A stretch of 64,000 nt of DNA. Origin: Riptortus pedestris. Taxonomy: Eukaryota; Arthropoda; Insecta; Hemiptera; Alydidae. The number at the start of each line of letters is the position of its first letter. Positions within the stretch are counted from its first letter, which is position 1. The translations under genes were made by a program, and so were the position numbers. Of this stretch, positions 44,132 to 56,549 are shown piece after piece. The stretch is taken from NCBI GenBank assembly GCA_019009955.1, contig CM032233.1, positions 125,073,501 to 125,137,500 on the forward strand, given 5' to 3'. The notes under the pieces were generated by a model. That model was not told where the DNA came from. It was given only the letters and a program-made list of their open reading frames with translations, and made no database searches.

Positions 44132-45210
44132 TCTATATATATATAAAATTGTAACCTCTGTCTGTACATTGATTTTTTTCGCGAAATTTCACGATCACTT
44201 TTCGTTTCACATGTCATAGACACCATATCTGCATTTTGTTTCTTTCGTGTATGTTTGTTTGTTTGTTTGTTTGTTTGTTACCTTTTCACGCATAAACGGC
44301 TGAACCAAATTTTATGAAACTTCGTATGTATATTACTACTAACCCAATTTAGACTTTAGGCTATAATAATTTTCTCTGAGACGAACAGGAGTGGGGGTTA
44401 TAAGGGAAGCCTGAAATTAAAAATAGCGATATTTCGTTTTCTATTGGTTTTTCGGCAAATATGCACACAACAAAAGTTGTTTATTTTGTTATTTCGAGTA
44501 ACTTTTGTTATATACACTTTTGTCGTATACCGGAGTTTAAATGCGTTATACGCTAAAAATTATAGCGGGAGTCAACAATATTATTTGCCAAAAAAGACTC
44601 AACCGAACTAAATAAAACTCGGTATGTGTATTAGCAGTGAGGCCTTCATTATAATAAGCCATACCAACATTTCTATGGACGGGCAGGAGTGGGGGTTATA
44701 AGGGAAGCCTGAAATTAAAAATAGCGATATTTCGTTTCCTATTGGTTTTTCCGCAAACATAAACATAACAAAAGTTGTTTATTTTGTTATTTGGAGTAAC
44801 TTTTGTTATATACACTTTTGTCGTATACCTAAGTATAAATGAGTTATACGTTAAAACCTTAGCGGGCACTAACGGCTGAACCGAACTTAACAAATCTCGG
44901 TATGTCAATTAGCATTAATTCTTCCATGATTATAAGTTATATTAAAATTTTTAGGTTCGAACGGGAGGGGGGTTATAAGGGAGGCCTGAAATAAAAATTC
45001 ACCATATTTACATGTATAAGAGACGGGAAATATAAAAATAGCGTAGACTGTGAAGAATTATCGAACAAATAATACAGGCAACGACGGGTATCAATCCTAA
45101 ACACTGGGACGGGTAAATGTCAAAATTTTGTGCAATGTAAAGCCTGCAAAAAAATACCATCACCATTCAGCCTCAAATGAATTCCCGGGCGAAGCCGGGT
45201 ATCTGAGCTA

Positions 45211-45211
<1 letters not shown>
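44132..45211 (+). mobile_element. Canonical non-autonomous Helitron, complete
   Basis: Begins TCTATATATATATAAAATTG at 44132 after A. CTCTGTCTGTACATTG, a GTTTGTTTG run (44248-44278) and a tandem of ~300-bp units follow. It ends with the hairpin CCCGG(GCGAAG)CCGGG and TATCTGAGCTAG at 45211, before T. The A/T insertion, 5' TC, hairpin and CTAG all match Helitron rules. No Rep/Hel frame. 1,080 bp. Confidence 0.9.
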
Positions 45212-45255
<44 letters not shown>

Positions 45256-45257
<2 letters not shown>

Positions 45258-46242
45258 CATATCATCAGCAAATATGCTTTTGCCGTATACGGAAGTATAA
45301 ATGAGTTATATGCTAAAAACTATAGCGGGAGTCCACAATTTTATTTGGCACAAAAGACTCAACTGAACTAAGCCGACTCGGTATGTGAATTAATACTAAC
45401 GCCTTCCTTATAATAAGCTATACTATAATTTCTAGGGACGGGCAGGAGTGGGGGTTTAAGGGAGGCCTGAAATTAAAAATAGCGATATTTCGTTTCTTAT
45501 TGCTTTTTCAGCAAATATGTACATGACAAAAGTTGTTTATTTTGTTATTTAGAGAAACTTTTTTTATATACACTATCGTCGTATACCGAAGTATAATGGC
45601 GTTATACGCTAAAAATTATAGCGGGAGAAAACAATTTTATTTGGCACAAAAGACTCAACCGAACTAAACCAAACTTGGTATGCGAATTAGTACTAACGCT
45701 TTCCTTATAATAAGCCATACTAACATTTCTAGGGACAGGCACGAGTGGGGGTTATAAGGGAGGTCTGAAATTAAAAATAGTCATATTTCGTTTCCTATTG
45801 GGGTTTCGGCAAATATGTACATAACAAAAGTTGTTTATTTTCTTATTTAGAGAAGCTTTTGTTATATACAATATCGTCGTATACCGAAGTATAAAGGCGT
45901 TATACGCTTAAAATTTAAAAATTATAGCGGGAGTCAACAATTTTATTTGGCACAAAAGACTCAACTGAACTATATAAAACACTCGGTATGTGTATTAGCA
46001 CTAACGCCATCCTTATAATAAGCCCTACTAACATTTCTAGGAACGGGCAGGAGTGGTTGTTATAAGGGAGGCCTGAATTTACAAATTTTTTTATTAACAA
46101 ATCCACAGAAACGACGGGTATTAGCCCTAAACACTGGGACGGGTAAATGTTAAAATATTGTGTAAAGGAAAGCCTTGCCAAAAATATACCATCACCACTC
46201 AGCCTCAAATCAATTCCCGGGCGAAGCCGGGTATCTGAGCTA

Positions 46243-46243
<1 letters not shown>
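45256..46243 (+). mobile_element. Canonical Helitron, 5'-truncated second copy
   Basis: Same family as the preceding copy, head to tail with it and separated only by a TA array (45212-45255). It lacks the TC 5' end but has further ~300-bp units and an identical CTAG 3' end at 46243. Confidence 0.85.
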
Positions 46244-46298
<55 letters not shown>

Positions 46299-46439
46299 TC
46301 ACGCACACACAATTTTGAATAAACTTCATTTTAGTCATCTACTACGTAGGATCAATGGACATTTGAAGGAATATTTTGAAAATAACGTCACGAGTAGGAT
46401 CTGAATAGCTGATTTACTTTAAAGGAAATCTGCTAAAAT

Positions 46440-46718
46440 GCCAATCTTATTTTCAAAAGTAATGTTCCATTAATGTTGTTATCAAAGTTGTTTTCATTAT
46501 CTTGATTATTAACCGAGCTATTTGCATTTTTCAGCTTTCGGCCTTTAGTAAAGCCCCACTCCTTCTCATGTTATCTTAGCAATAAGCTGTTATATTATGA
46601 TGAACATTATTTGAAACGTAAACACCAAATATTGTTTTCATTGAACTTTTACGTTATAAAGTAAATGCAAATATGTGACGCACGTGAGAAATCTGCTTAG
46701 TTAACTTGACGGACTTTT
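46440..46718 (-). mobile_element. TA-core element, type C left half
   Basis: Interior to left end: TTAACCGAGCTATTTGCATT, CAAATATTGTTTTCATTGAA, TGTGACGCACGTGAGAAATC, CTTGACGGACTTTT. Confidence 0.8.
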
Positions 46719-47640
46719 TATATAAAATGATTAAAATTGATATTTGGTAAACGTAAACAAATTTTTATAAAGTATGCTGCTTACAAATAATATGAATTTT
46801 TATTGTAATTGTTCTGAATACCATAAACAAGAAACTACGTTTATATTTATTTGTTAACAGATTTTCCTTAAAATATGTTAAAAAAATAGCTATATTAATA
46901 AGGCGGGTTATTTGATAAGAAGAAAAAAAAAATGTGTATGTATAAATCATATGATTTTCCTTCAGGGAGCCACTACCTCTTATCCATTTAGTTAAATAAT
47001 TTCTCCTCCTGGAGTGCGCATCTCTTAGATTTACCCAAATGCAATCTAGGATAATTGTTTTGCCAATGAAGGACGGGACTAATAGCTGAATGATAATATT
47101 GGAGACTAGCGGTGAGAGCAGCAGGTATGCTCCCGCTTCAACATTTAACACAATTTCATAAATACATACTCTCTTTATTTCCATATAAATGGAGGTTAAA
47201 TCTCTGCCTCGTCTCAATTAGGAGTTATCTCTCGGGCCCAGCCTTTGTTCCCGTCCGTTTCAAGATAACTAACAGGACAAAAGTTAATTAATTCTCTAGC
47301 CTAGGTCCTTTTGTCGTGGTTCCTCTGAAAAATACGGTATTTTAGTTGTAGCGATGAAGAAGGCTGATTGCTACACTGATTGGCAACAATTATAAAGGAT
47401 CACGACTAATTGATCAACTCAATTGACAATTTAGTGTCGATTGTTCTTCAAAAAGAGTTAGCATTTTACCTTCAAATTAAAAGTATCAGTCTTCATTTAG
47501 GACACAGGGTGAAAAACCTGGAAATTCTATTTTTTTAGACAGATATTGATTCTAAAAGTCAATCATCCGAAATTGTTGAAAATAACAATGATATGAACCT
47601 CACCTGGGCACCTTATATTCTAATTAAATAAAATAAAATT
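46719..47640. other. Unassigned sequence
   Basis: A 150-codon minus-strand open frame (46765-47214) has no recognisable domain and alternates hydrophobic and basic residues. I regard it as unproven. No repeat family is visible, so this is one of the longer unique-looking stretches. Confidence 0.3.
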
Positions 47641-47705
47641 ATGTCACGCAGGAGCTGTGTAAACTAAGCAGATTTCCAACTTGAGGGTATACCACAACAT
47701 AACAG
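47641..47705 (+). mobile_element. TA-core left end fragment
   Basis: ATGTCACGCAGGAGCTGTG, AGCAGATTTCC, then a type D-like GTATACCAC. Confidence 0.65.
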
Positions 47706-47712
47706 TTTTGAC

Positions 47713-48316
47713 CTTTTAGCAGATTTCCCTTAAGGGAAATCAGCTATTGAGGTCGTACTCATGACGCGAGTTTCGAAAAACTTCTTCAAATGTCCATCGA
47801 TCCTACTCAGGAGATGACGAAAATGAGGTCCGTTCAAAATTATATATATATTTGTCTGTTAACGCTCTAGCGGTCGCAATTTTCGTTTGATCGTTACCAA
47901 ACTCAATATGTAAACGTTTTATGCAAAAATAAAGATCAAGTTCGTTAATGGCTGAAATCGGACCAGTGGGAGGGGGGGGTTAGAGGGGAGGATTTTCGAA
48001 AATTCGAAGTATCTCCGTTACTATACGTCGAATCGAAAAATTATATAGAATCAATCTTATTGCAAATTAAATTTACTATAAATAATGTTATATACATTTA
48101 TTCTGTATCTTGAATATTAACCGAGATATTAGCATTTTTCTGTTTTCAGCTTCTGAGATGAGATCGGCTAACTTCGGTTCTAGTCGTGAGTTTCCGTCAA
48201 GAGATAGTTCGGGCCGTTCCCGTAACTGTTTGACTCTCTATTCTGAAATTTCTCTATTGTATAACTTCACGTGGGAAATCTGCTTAGTTTACGCAGCCCC
48301 TGCGCGACGGACTTTT
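47713..48316 (-). mobile_element. TA-core element, type A, complete
   Basis: TTTTAGCAGATTTCCC with a perfect palindrome, short TA core (47841-47851), interior, and GCGACGGACTTTT at 48316. Confidence 0.95.
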
Positions 48317-48585
48317 TTTTCCCCCACCTCTGCCCCCGCATTTACCTTTGGGTTTCCCCATACCTGCAGTCTCCATTTATTAAGAGAAATAAAATTTTGA
48401 ATAGATAAATTAGGCCAGGTACCTTAGCCTAACTCACCAAGTACGGCTAAGCATAAAAGTGCAATATTTGGAAGATTTAGTTTAAGTCCCAAAAGTCCTA
48501 GGGTAACCCGCAGCTGCGACTCATTTGCCTGTATGTAAAATTCCGATGAGTACGAGTAGGCGATTACTAAAGACTAAATAAACTC
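48317..48585. other. Unassigned sequence
   Basis: No gene recognised. Confidence 0.35.
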
Positions 48586-48777
48586 CGCAACGCAGGGGCT
48601 GCGTGAACTAAGTAGATTTCCCACGTGCGTCACGTATTCGCATTTTCTCGAAACGTAAAAGTTCAATAAAAACATTATTTGGTATTTGGGCTTCAAATAA
48701 AGTGCTTCATAAAACAACAGCTTAATGTTAATCATGACATGAGTAGGAGTGAAGGTTTTCTGAGGGCCAGAAACTAA
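48586..48777 (+). mobile_element. TA-core element, type C left part, truncated
   Basis: AACTCCGCAACGCAGGGGC, GTGCGTCACGTATTCGC, AACATTATTTGGTATTTGGG, then GAGGGCCAGAAACTAAA, where the next copy starts. Confidence 0.8.
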
Positions 48778-49262
48778 AAAAGTCCGTCACGCAGGGGCTG
48801 CGTAAACTAAGCAGATTTCCCAGATGAAGATTTACAGTAGAGAAATCTGCCCAATAACAGCTGTAGTAGGAAGGGATCTATAAACCTATTCACGAGGGAC
48901 GAATAGTTCCGGAAACGGCCACCAGAGCTCTCAGCGGAAAATCCGGAACATGGCGGGGTTCCGCCGACCACACACACAATACAAATGCAAATATCTCGGT
49001 TAATATTCAAGATACAGAATAAATGTATAAAACAATATTTATAGTAAATTTAATTTACAATAAGATTGATTCTATACAATGTTTCGATCCGACGCATAAT
49101 AACGGAGATATTTTGAATTTTCAAAAATCCCCCCTCTAAACCCCCCTCCCACTGGTTCGATTTCAGCCATTAACGAACTTGATCTTTCTTTTTACATAAA
49201 ACGATTAAATTCCGAGTTTGGTAACGATCAACAAAAAATTACGACCGCTAGAGCGTTAACAG

Positions 49263-49323
<61 letters not shown>

Positions 49324-49455
49324 TAGATAATTTTGAACGGACCTCATTTTCGTCATCTCCTGGGTAGGATCGATGGACATTTGAGAAATTTTTCGAAACT
49401 CGCCTCATGAGTACGACCTCAATAGCTGATTTCCCTTAAGGGAAATCTGCTAAAA
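48778..49455 (+). mobile_element. TA-core element, type A variant, complete
   Basis: AAAAGTCCGTCACGCAG, a variant A block (AATAACAGCTGTAGTAGG), interior, TA core of about 27 units (49267-49320), 3' block, perfect palindrome, and CTGCTAAAA at 49455. Confidence 0.95.
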
Positions 49456-49874
49456 TGCAAAACACACACAAGCTTCACAGTTTTTATCACTGCACAATTT
49501 ATTTAACAATGCACTACACACTTGGTTAATTATTCTTAATTACTACTCATAGTATTCACTGATAGCTTCACTGTTCTTCAGATTACACAGTCCAATAATT
49601 CACTCACAATCACTGAAGTTCACAAAAACACGGCACTGCACTGTCCTTTACTTCGCTGTTCTTTAGTTAACGGGACTGCACTGTCGAAAAAACACGCCCC
49701 TATAATGTGGTCTCTGTTACTTACAGAGTCACAACACTGTTGTTCACATAAAAACATTTTACCTCACTGCAAATCGCACTGTAGCACTGAACGCATTGAT
49801 GATCACTTGACAGCTAGGGTCGGGCAGATATTTGGACTTTTTAGTTATCACCCTTCAGTAACCCCCACTCCTAC
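49456..49874. repeat. CACTG-rich segment
   Basis: The words CACTG/CACTGCA recur about a dozen times between 49490 and 49790, far above chance, in the same orientation. No ends or coding seen. They may be subterminal binding repeats of a DNA transposon or part of an LTR. Confidence 0.5.
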
Positions 49875-50583
<709 letters not shown>

Positions 50584-50951
50584 TGGGTGGGTGGTGTGCA
50601 GGGAAGAGAGCCGGTAAGGGGGGGGGGCGCAGGGGGGTTTGCCTGTACTAGTGGTAGAATGAGTTCGATTCCCCCCTCGACCTTAGCTACACTTAACATC
50701 CCCTTAACCTCTCCACTCCACTCCACTCCATCCCTCTCAAATACTGCCCTTTAGTTCTTACCAAAGCCCTTTTTCAAAAAGATACCTTCATCAGAGCTTT
50801 TCTTCCGGCTCCCAACTCCCAGCAGGGAGTGCCCATTCCCCCGGTGTCAGCTCTCCTAGTATGAGTGCCCCGATCCAATCTCTCTCTCAAAAACAAATCT
50901 TTTATATACTGAAGAATTAAATAATGTGCTAAAATATCTTTGCTTCTTATT

Positions 50952-50954
<3 letters not shown>
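50584..50954. other. G/C-rich flank with tRNA-like remnant
   Basis: At 50645-50680 the phrase TAGTGGTAGAATGA is joined to GTTCGATTCCCCC, resembling a D-arm fused to a T-arm with the anticodon region deleted. This is possibly a SINE head remnant. The rest is unassigned. Confidence 0.3.

Positions 50955-51004
<50 letters not shown>
50955..51004. repeat. (TA)n microsatellite
   Basis: About 25 TA units without recognisable element halves on either side. Confidence 0.95.
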
Positions 51005-51006
<2 letters not shown>

Positions 51007-51026
51007 CAATGGAAACTCTATTTATA

Positions 51027-51504
51027 AAAAAGTCCGTCACGCAGAAGCGAAGTGATCTAAGCAGACTTCCCAACAGCTGGTATACCACACTTTTGATCCC
51101 ATCTCGCTACATATTCTTAGTAGAGTTACAAAGAAACGCATAAATCAACAATTGTAGACCTTCAATAGCTTAATATGATTGGTTTCATGACGTTTCACGA
51201 CACTGTTTTGCGCATACAGCAACATTTTCACTTGAAACAACGACTGTTTCTCTAAAATTCAAAATATCTCCGTCATTATGAGTTGAATCCAAAAACTGTA
51301 TAGCACCAATATTATTGCAAATTCAATTTTCTATGAATGTTGTTATATACTGATTTTCTCTATCTTTAATATTAACCAAGATATTTCCATTTTCGTAGTT
51401 TTCATCCTTCCGTAAACTCCCACTCCTACCTATGTAATATTAACAATAAGCTGTTATATCATTAACCACTTCATTCTAAGCTTAAATACCAAATATTGAT
51501 TGCT
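51027..51504 (+). mobile_element. TA-core element type D left end, then a reverse-oriented interior fragment
   Basis: AAAAGTCCGTCACGCAG at 51027 with an altered hairpin (AAGCGAAGTGATC), AGCAGACTTCCC, GGTATACCAC. From about 51250 the conserved interior runs in reverse (AAAATATCTCCGTCATTATG, TTAATATTAACCAAGATATT), so the locus is composite. Confidence 0.65.
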
Positions 51505-51866
51505 TATTTTACATTCTTACCGTTTTACGGGCGAAATAAAGATTTTATTAAGGCTTTTATTTGTACGGTACGTTTATGTTGTTGTTGTTTGTAATGTTTA
51601 GGGCGAAAAACTACTTGGTTACCATCGCCCTGTAATATTCTATAACTCACGTTTTGAAATCCATATCGCCATTTTAACAATATAAACGAGGATACAAAAA
51701 ACTTGTGATTTAAATTCGTAATTTTCACAAAACTAAACAATATATCTAGAGCTCTTTGGGGTCATCCCCAAGGGCCACTTCTACATCATTGGAAATATTG
51801 CATTCGTGTAGAATATCTGTATACTAATGGCATTCCATTAATATGTGGTAGATAGTCAAGTCTGTG

Positions 51867-51868
<2 letters not shown>
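51505..51868. other. Unassigned sequence
   Basis: No gene recognised. Confidence 0.35.
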
Positions 51869-51930
<62 letters not shown>

Positions 51931-52400
51931 GTATATTTGTCTGTTAACGCTTTAGCGGTCGCAATTTTCGCTTGATCGTTACCAAACTCGATATTTAACG
52001 TTTTATGTAAAAATAAAGATCAAGTTCGTTAATGGCTGAAATCGGACCAGTGGAAAGGGGGGTTTAGAGGGGAGGATTTTTGAAAATTCAAAATATCTCC
52101 GTTACTATACGTCAAATCGAAAAATTATATAGAATCAATCTTATTCCAAATTAAATTTACTATAAATAGTGTTATATACATGTAGTTTGTATCTTGAATA
52201 TTAAGCGAGATATTTACATTTTTATGTTTTCAGCTTCAGAGATGAGATCGGCTAACTTCGGGTCTAGTCGTGAGTTTCCGGCAAGAGCTAGTTCGGGCCG
52301 TTCCTGTAACTGTTCGGCTCTGTATTCGGAAATGTCTCTATTGTAAAACTTCACGTGGGAAATCTGCTTAGTTTACGCAGCCCCTGCGTGACGGACTTTT
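51869..52400 (-). mobile_element. TA-core element, type A, lacking 3' block
   Basis: TA core (51869-51927), then TTTGTCTGTTAACGC, interior, A block, and left end GACGGACTTTT at 52400. Confidence 0.85.
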
Positions 52401-52571
52401 TTAATTTTTGTCCTTCAGTAAACCCACACTCCTACTCATATAATATTAACAATAAGCTATTATGCTTCATATGAAGCCTAAATAATAAATATTGCCCTCA
52501 TTGAACTTATACGTTTTGAGATAAATGCAAATACGTGACGTACGTGGAAAATCCGCTTATTTAACGCAGCC

Positions 52572-52605
<34 letters not shown>
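52401..52605 (-). mobile_element. TA-core type C left part ending in (GT)n
   Basis: TTTTTGTCCTTCAGTAAACC, AAATACGTGACGTACGTGG, ACGCAGCCCCTG, then (GT)n at 52574-52605 replacing the outer terminus. Confidence 0.75.
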
Positions 52606-52606
<1 letters not shown>

Positions 52607-53129
52607 ATATATACCCGATGAAGAAATATTCGGATAAGAGGTTTATCCAGTTCAACTGGTACATATATGGCAAAGGGTTATGATAGGGAGAAGGCCTGCG
52701 GTATTCTTGCCCTATCTTATCTAGCTACCAATGTGCCACACGTACACACACAATTCGGCTACATGAGCCCAAAACACATTCAGTTTGATTTTATGTCCTT
52801 TCCCAGCCTCTCGATTTAAGGGAGAACTCAAACGTGCTTTATTCTGTTTGTCAGGAGACTACTCATATGGGAAATCACAAAAATAAATATTTCCAGAAAA
52901 GCGTATCAATTTCCCGAATGTATTAAATCCACAAAAAGATACGATGTCTGCAAAATAAAACGCAATGAATTTTCCAAAATCAAAAATCTTTAAGTATAAA
53001 ATTAAACTCCAATATATTTGTTATAAAAATAGTTCAAAAAGAAATGTATGATGAGTTATAAGAGCTGAGCAGTTCCTCATAAATTATAAAGCATGTCATC
53101 CTTTAATAAACGCACGACTAATTATAATG
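52606..53129. other. Unassigned sequence
   Basis: No gene recognised on either strand. Confidence 0.35.
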
Positions 53130-53283
53130 CATGGAGAAGTACTGGAGAAGGTTACGAGGTTGAATATGGACTGAAAAGATTCTTCAGGAGTCACAATTAT
53201 GGCATACCAAGTCTCGGCATTGTATTAAAATAATTGGATATTTTAAGGATGGTGGCACGGGAAGTTGGGACACCCTATATACG
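53130..53283 (+). repeat. Shared repeat, second copy
   Basis: 53130-53225 matches 18280-18370 (GGAGAAGTACTGGAGAAGG, GATTCTTCAGGAGTCACAAT). Confidence 0.65.
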
Positions 53284-53317
53284 TAAACAAAAATTGCGAC
53301 CACTAGAGCGGTAACAG

Positions 53318-53385
<68 letters not shown>

Positions 53386-53482
53386 GAACGGACCTCATTG
53401 TCGTCATCTTCTGGGTAGGATCGATGGACATTTGAGGACATTTTTCAAAACTCGCGTACAACCTCAATAGCTGTTTTCCCTT
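53284..53482 (+). mobile_element. TA-core element: end of interior, core and 3' block
   Basis: GCGACCACTAGAGCGGTAAC, TA core of about 30 units (53322-53381), and a 3' block cut at TTTTCCCTT, where a second TA array begins. Confidence 0.85.
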
Positions 53483-53945
53483 ATATATATATATATATAT
53501 ATATATTTGTCTGTTACCGCTCTAGCGGTCGCAATTTTTGTTTGATCGTTACCAAACTCGATATTTAGTCGTTTTATGTTAAAAGAAAGATCAAGTTCGT
53601 TAACGGCTGAAATCGGACCAGTGGGAGGGGAGGGGGGGTTTAGAAGAGAGGATTTTCGAAAATTTGAAATATCTCCGTTACTATACGGCGGATCGAAAAA
53701 TTATACAGAATCAATCTTATTGCAAATTAAATTTACTATAAATATTGTTATATACATTTATTCCCTATCTTGAAAATTAACCGAGATATTTGCATTTTTA
53801 TTAAATCTGGGCGGCTAACGGACTTTCCCGCCAAAAGCTAGTTCGGCCGTTTCCTTAACTGCTCGACTCTCGTGAAATTTCTCTATTGTAAAACTTCACG
53901 TGGGAAATCTGCTTAGTTTACGCAGCCCCTGCTTGACGGACTTTT
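53483..53945 (-). mobile_element. TA-core element, type A, lacking 3' block
   Basis: TA run (53483-53505), TTTGTCTGTTACCGCTCTAG, interior, A block, and left end GACGGACTTTT at 53945. Confidence 0.9.
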
Positions 53946-53969
53946 TAAAATGTTCGTTGTAGTCTATTA

Positions 53970-54120
53970 CTGAGTTCATACTTATGGAGAAAGAGATTTA
54001 ACCAGTACATGAAAAAACAGTTTAATATACATTCTCCCGGACTTTTATTTTTACCAACAAATAGCGCAATAGCCTGTGAAAAGTAATCCTGGTCGAGGGT
54101 AGAGATTTGGGAGATTCAGT
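53970..54120 (+). repeat. Direct repeat, copy 1
   Basis: Matches 55408-55540 in the same orientation (GAGTTCATACTTATGGAGAA, AAATAGCGCAATAGCCTG). The two copies flank a TA-core remnant and a non-LTR insertion. Confidence 0.8.
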
Positions 54121-54121
54121 A

Positions 54122-54445
54122 CTTATTAGCAAATTTCCCTTAATGGAAAGTTACTGAGGTCGTACTCGTGACACGATTTTCAAAACATTTTGTCAAATGT
54201 CCACCAATCCAACACAGGAGATAAATATTTATATTTTATATATTTATAAAAAATTAATATAACAACATTCATATGAATTTAAATTTGCAACTAGATTGGA
54301 TATATTCAGTTTTTTCGTATCCAATTCATAATATCTTGATATATTACAAATTATTTGTTTTCCTCCCTTCCAGTCCCTATGAGCAGAGTTCTGCCATTAG
54401 CTTATATAATCATTATTTTGAATGAAACGGTTTAATATAGAATAT
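54122..54445 (-). mobile_element. Diverged TA-core pieces
   Basis: A reverse 3' block (AGCAAATTTCCCTTAATGG...) to about 54235, then a plus-oriented interior remnant (GCAACTAGATTGGATATATT) in which the following non-LTR inserted. Confidence 0.6.
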
Positions 54446-54451
54446 AGTACA

Positions 54452-55107
54452 AGTAAATTACTTTCTATAGACCTTGAAAAACTTCAAATTTCAAATTATA
54501 GTCCGTTACAAAAGGCAATTTTCACAACTACCGGTTCAACTCAACAATTTCTAACTATTGGTTTGCCATTCCAAATTGTAAAAACCATTGCACAGCTAAG
54601 AACGTCAAGCAACTATTGTATAAAGTTTTCAATGAAAAATGTATACTATAATATTAACCAGAAAGAAATTTGCACATTGTGTAATTTAAATATGAATGAG
54701 GACATTTATCATATAATGCTTCATTGCCCTATTTACTCCCCTTTCTGAGAACAGTATTTACCATTCATCTAACAGCCAGCCGATAATTCACAACTTCATA
54801 GTATTCTAAATAGTGCAACTAGAGAAGTATATACTAAAATTTTTAAATATTTAAGAAATAGTTTCAAACTTCGCGAATCTTATCTTAGTTAACATTATCA
54901 AATTTCTTTTCTTCTCTTTATTATTTTTTTTTGTTTATTTAGTACTGTTATACCTATGTATTAGTAAGAACAGGAACCAAGATAATGATAAGTTTAATGA
55001 AACTATTATGTTGAAAATATAATGTTTTAATATTAGGTAAGATAATAAAATATAATGCCACTTATTAGTTTAGATTTTTCTAGAAATGTATATTCTAGTT
55101 TGTAAAA

Positions 55108-55159
<52 letters not shown>

Positions 55160-55246
55160 CCTACTAACATAGAAAAACTTACCTCATTATAAGGCCTATT
55201 CCTTGCTATAAGGAAAATCCTTGTAAGCAATAAATAAAATAATGAT
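54452..55246 (+). pseudogene. 5'-truncated non-LTR retrotransposon with CCHC knuckle and 11-bp target duplication
   Basis: The open frame to 54745 includes PFQIVKTIAQLRTSSNYCIK and the knuckle CTLCNLNMNEDIYHIMLHC (C-x2-C-x9-H-x4-C), then PIYSPF. This order (QLRTS..., C.LC...ED.yHimlhCP.Y) is the region downstream of reverse transcriptase in several insect LINE groups. The 3' untranslated region carries a (TA)n array (55112-55158) and ends TTGTAAGCAATAAATAAAAT, a common LINE tail. AATATAGTACA occurs at 54441-54451 and 55247-55257, a perfect 11-bp target duplication. No reverse transcriptase remains. The first codons of the apparent open frame before 54452 belong to the host repeat. Confidence 0.8.
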
Positions 55247-55407
55247 AATATAGTACAGGTTATTAAAGTCTACATAGGGTCCTCCATTACAAACAGTAGA
55301 AAGTAGGATGCGTTCACTCCCGATATTGTCGAATCTCCTTTTTAACAAAGCCTTATTCTTTCAATCTGCATTTCAGTATAGTTTTAAGGTGTATGAATAT
55401 GAAGTTC

Positions 55408-55540
55408 ATGATTGAGTTCATACTTATGGAGAAAGAGAGTTTAATATACCTACTTCGGACTTTCTTTTTTCAAACAAATAGCGCAATAGCCTGAGAAAAG
55501 CAATCCTGGATGAGCGTAGAGATTTGGGACAGTCAATAGT
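55408..55540 (+). repeat. Direct repeat, copy 2
   Basis: Second copy of 53970-54120, lacking about 15 bases (ACCAGTACATGAAAAAAC) present in copy 1. Confidence 0.8.
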
Positions 55541-55599
55541 TATTTTTTAGAGTAGATGTATTTTCAATCGTCAGTAGAATTCAATGAAAGAGGCTGGAG

Positions 55600-56502
55600 T
55601 CGAGGCAGAGACAAACGATAGCTGGAGCACTTTGCCAGCTCCACTCAGACAGATGCTCCCAAAGCAGGATCTCTGCCATGGTTCCTCCTTCGCCGGCGCT
55701 AAACCTAAATAGCTCTACTTCAGTCGAGGGTAAGATAGGCCTAAATCAATGGGCATTCGTGAGTTTCAACAAGTACTCAGGTTCCAAACAGTATGTATGT
55801 TGCCTTTTTCAAGAAGTTCCACTCTGCAGATGCTACCCAGACAATGCTTCCTTTATCCTGATCAACAACAGCCCCAATGTATGTAGCCTTTCTCCCAAGC
55901 TCTACTTCCATCTGTGATTCCTTCACCATAAACCTAAATAGTTCAACTTCAGTAAAAGATCCCACAGGCCTAAGCCGAAGAGCATTCATCGAGGACAAGG
56001 AATACTCAGGATAGAACCTGTATCTTCCTCCCAAACTAAGACCGAGGATCCGATATACAGGGGGGGGGGGTCACCAGAATATATTTGGATGTATCTCATA
56101 TAATAAAGGTCTCTTGAAAACAATATTTGACATTTAAGCTTTGAATAATGTGGTTTATTATATGACTGAGCATTGTTTATGTAACATGAACAGGGGTTTG
56201 CTGAAGGCTGAAAACTGAAAAATGCAAATATTTCGGTTAATATTCAAGATAGAGAATACATATATATATAACAATATTTATAGTAAATGTAATTTTCAAT
56301 AAAATTGGATCTGTACAATTTTTCGATCCGACGTATAATAACGGAGATATTTCATATTTTCTAAAATCCGCCCCTCTAAACCCCTCCTCACACTGGTCCG
56401 ATTTCAGCCATTAACAAACTTAATCTTTCTTTTTACATAAAATGATTAAATGTCGAGTTTGGGAACGAACAAACAAAAATTGAGACCGCATACATAATAT
56501 AT

Positions 56503-56549
<47 letters not shown>

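Larger units (their letters stand above)
43174..46438 (+). mobile_element. TA-core element, type C, swollen to 3.3 kb by three nested insertions
   Basis: Left end AAAAGTCATTCACGCAG at 43174, an early TA array (43230-43277), interior split by the 600-bp unit (43323-43919), GCGACCGTAACAGACACAC, two consecutive Helitrons (44132-45211; 45256-46243) in the TA core, a TA array (46244-46297), and the 3' block ending CTGCTAAAA at 46438. Confidence 0.85.

Noticed and set aside
46765..47217. 150-codon minus-strand frame as a gene
   Set aside because: No recognisable domain and unconvincing composition; kept only as a note in the unassigned interval.
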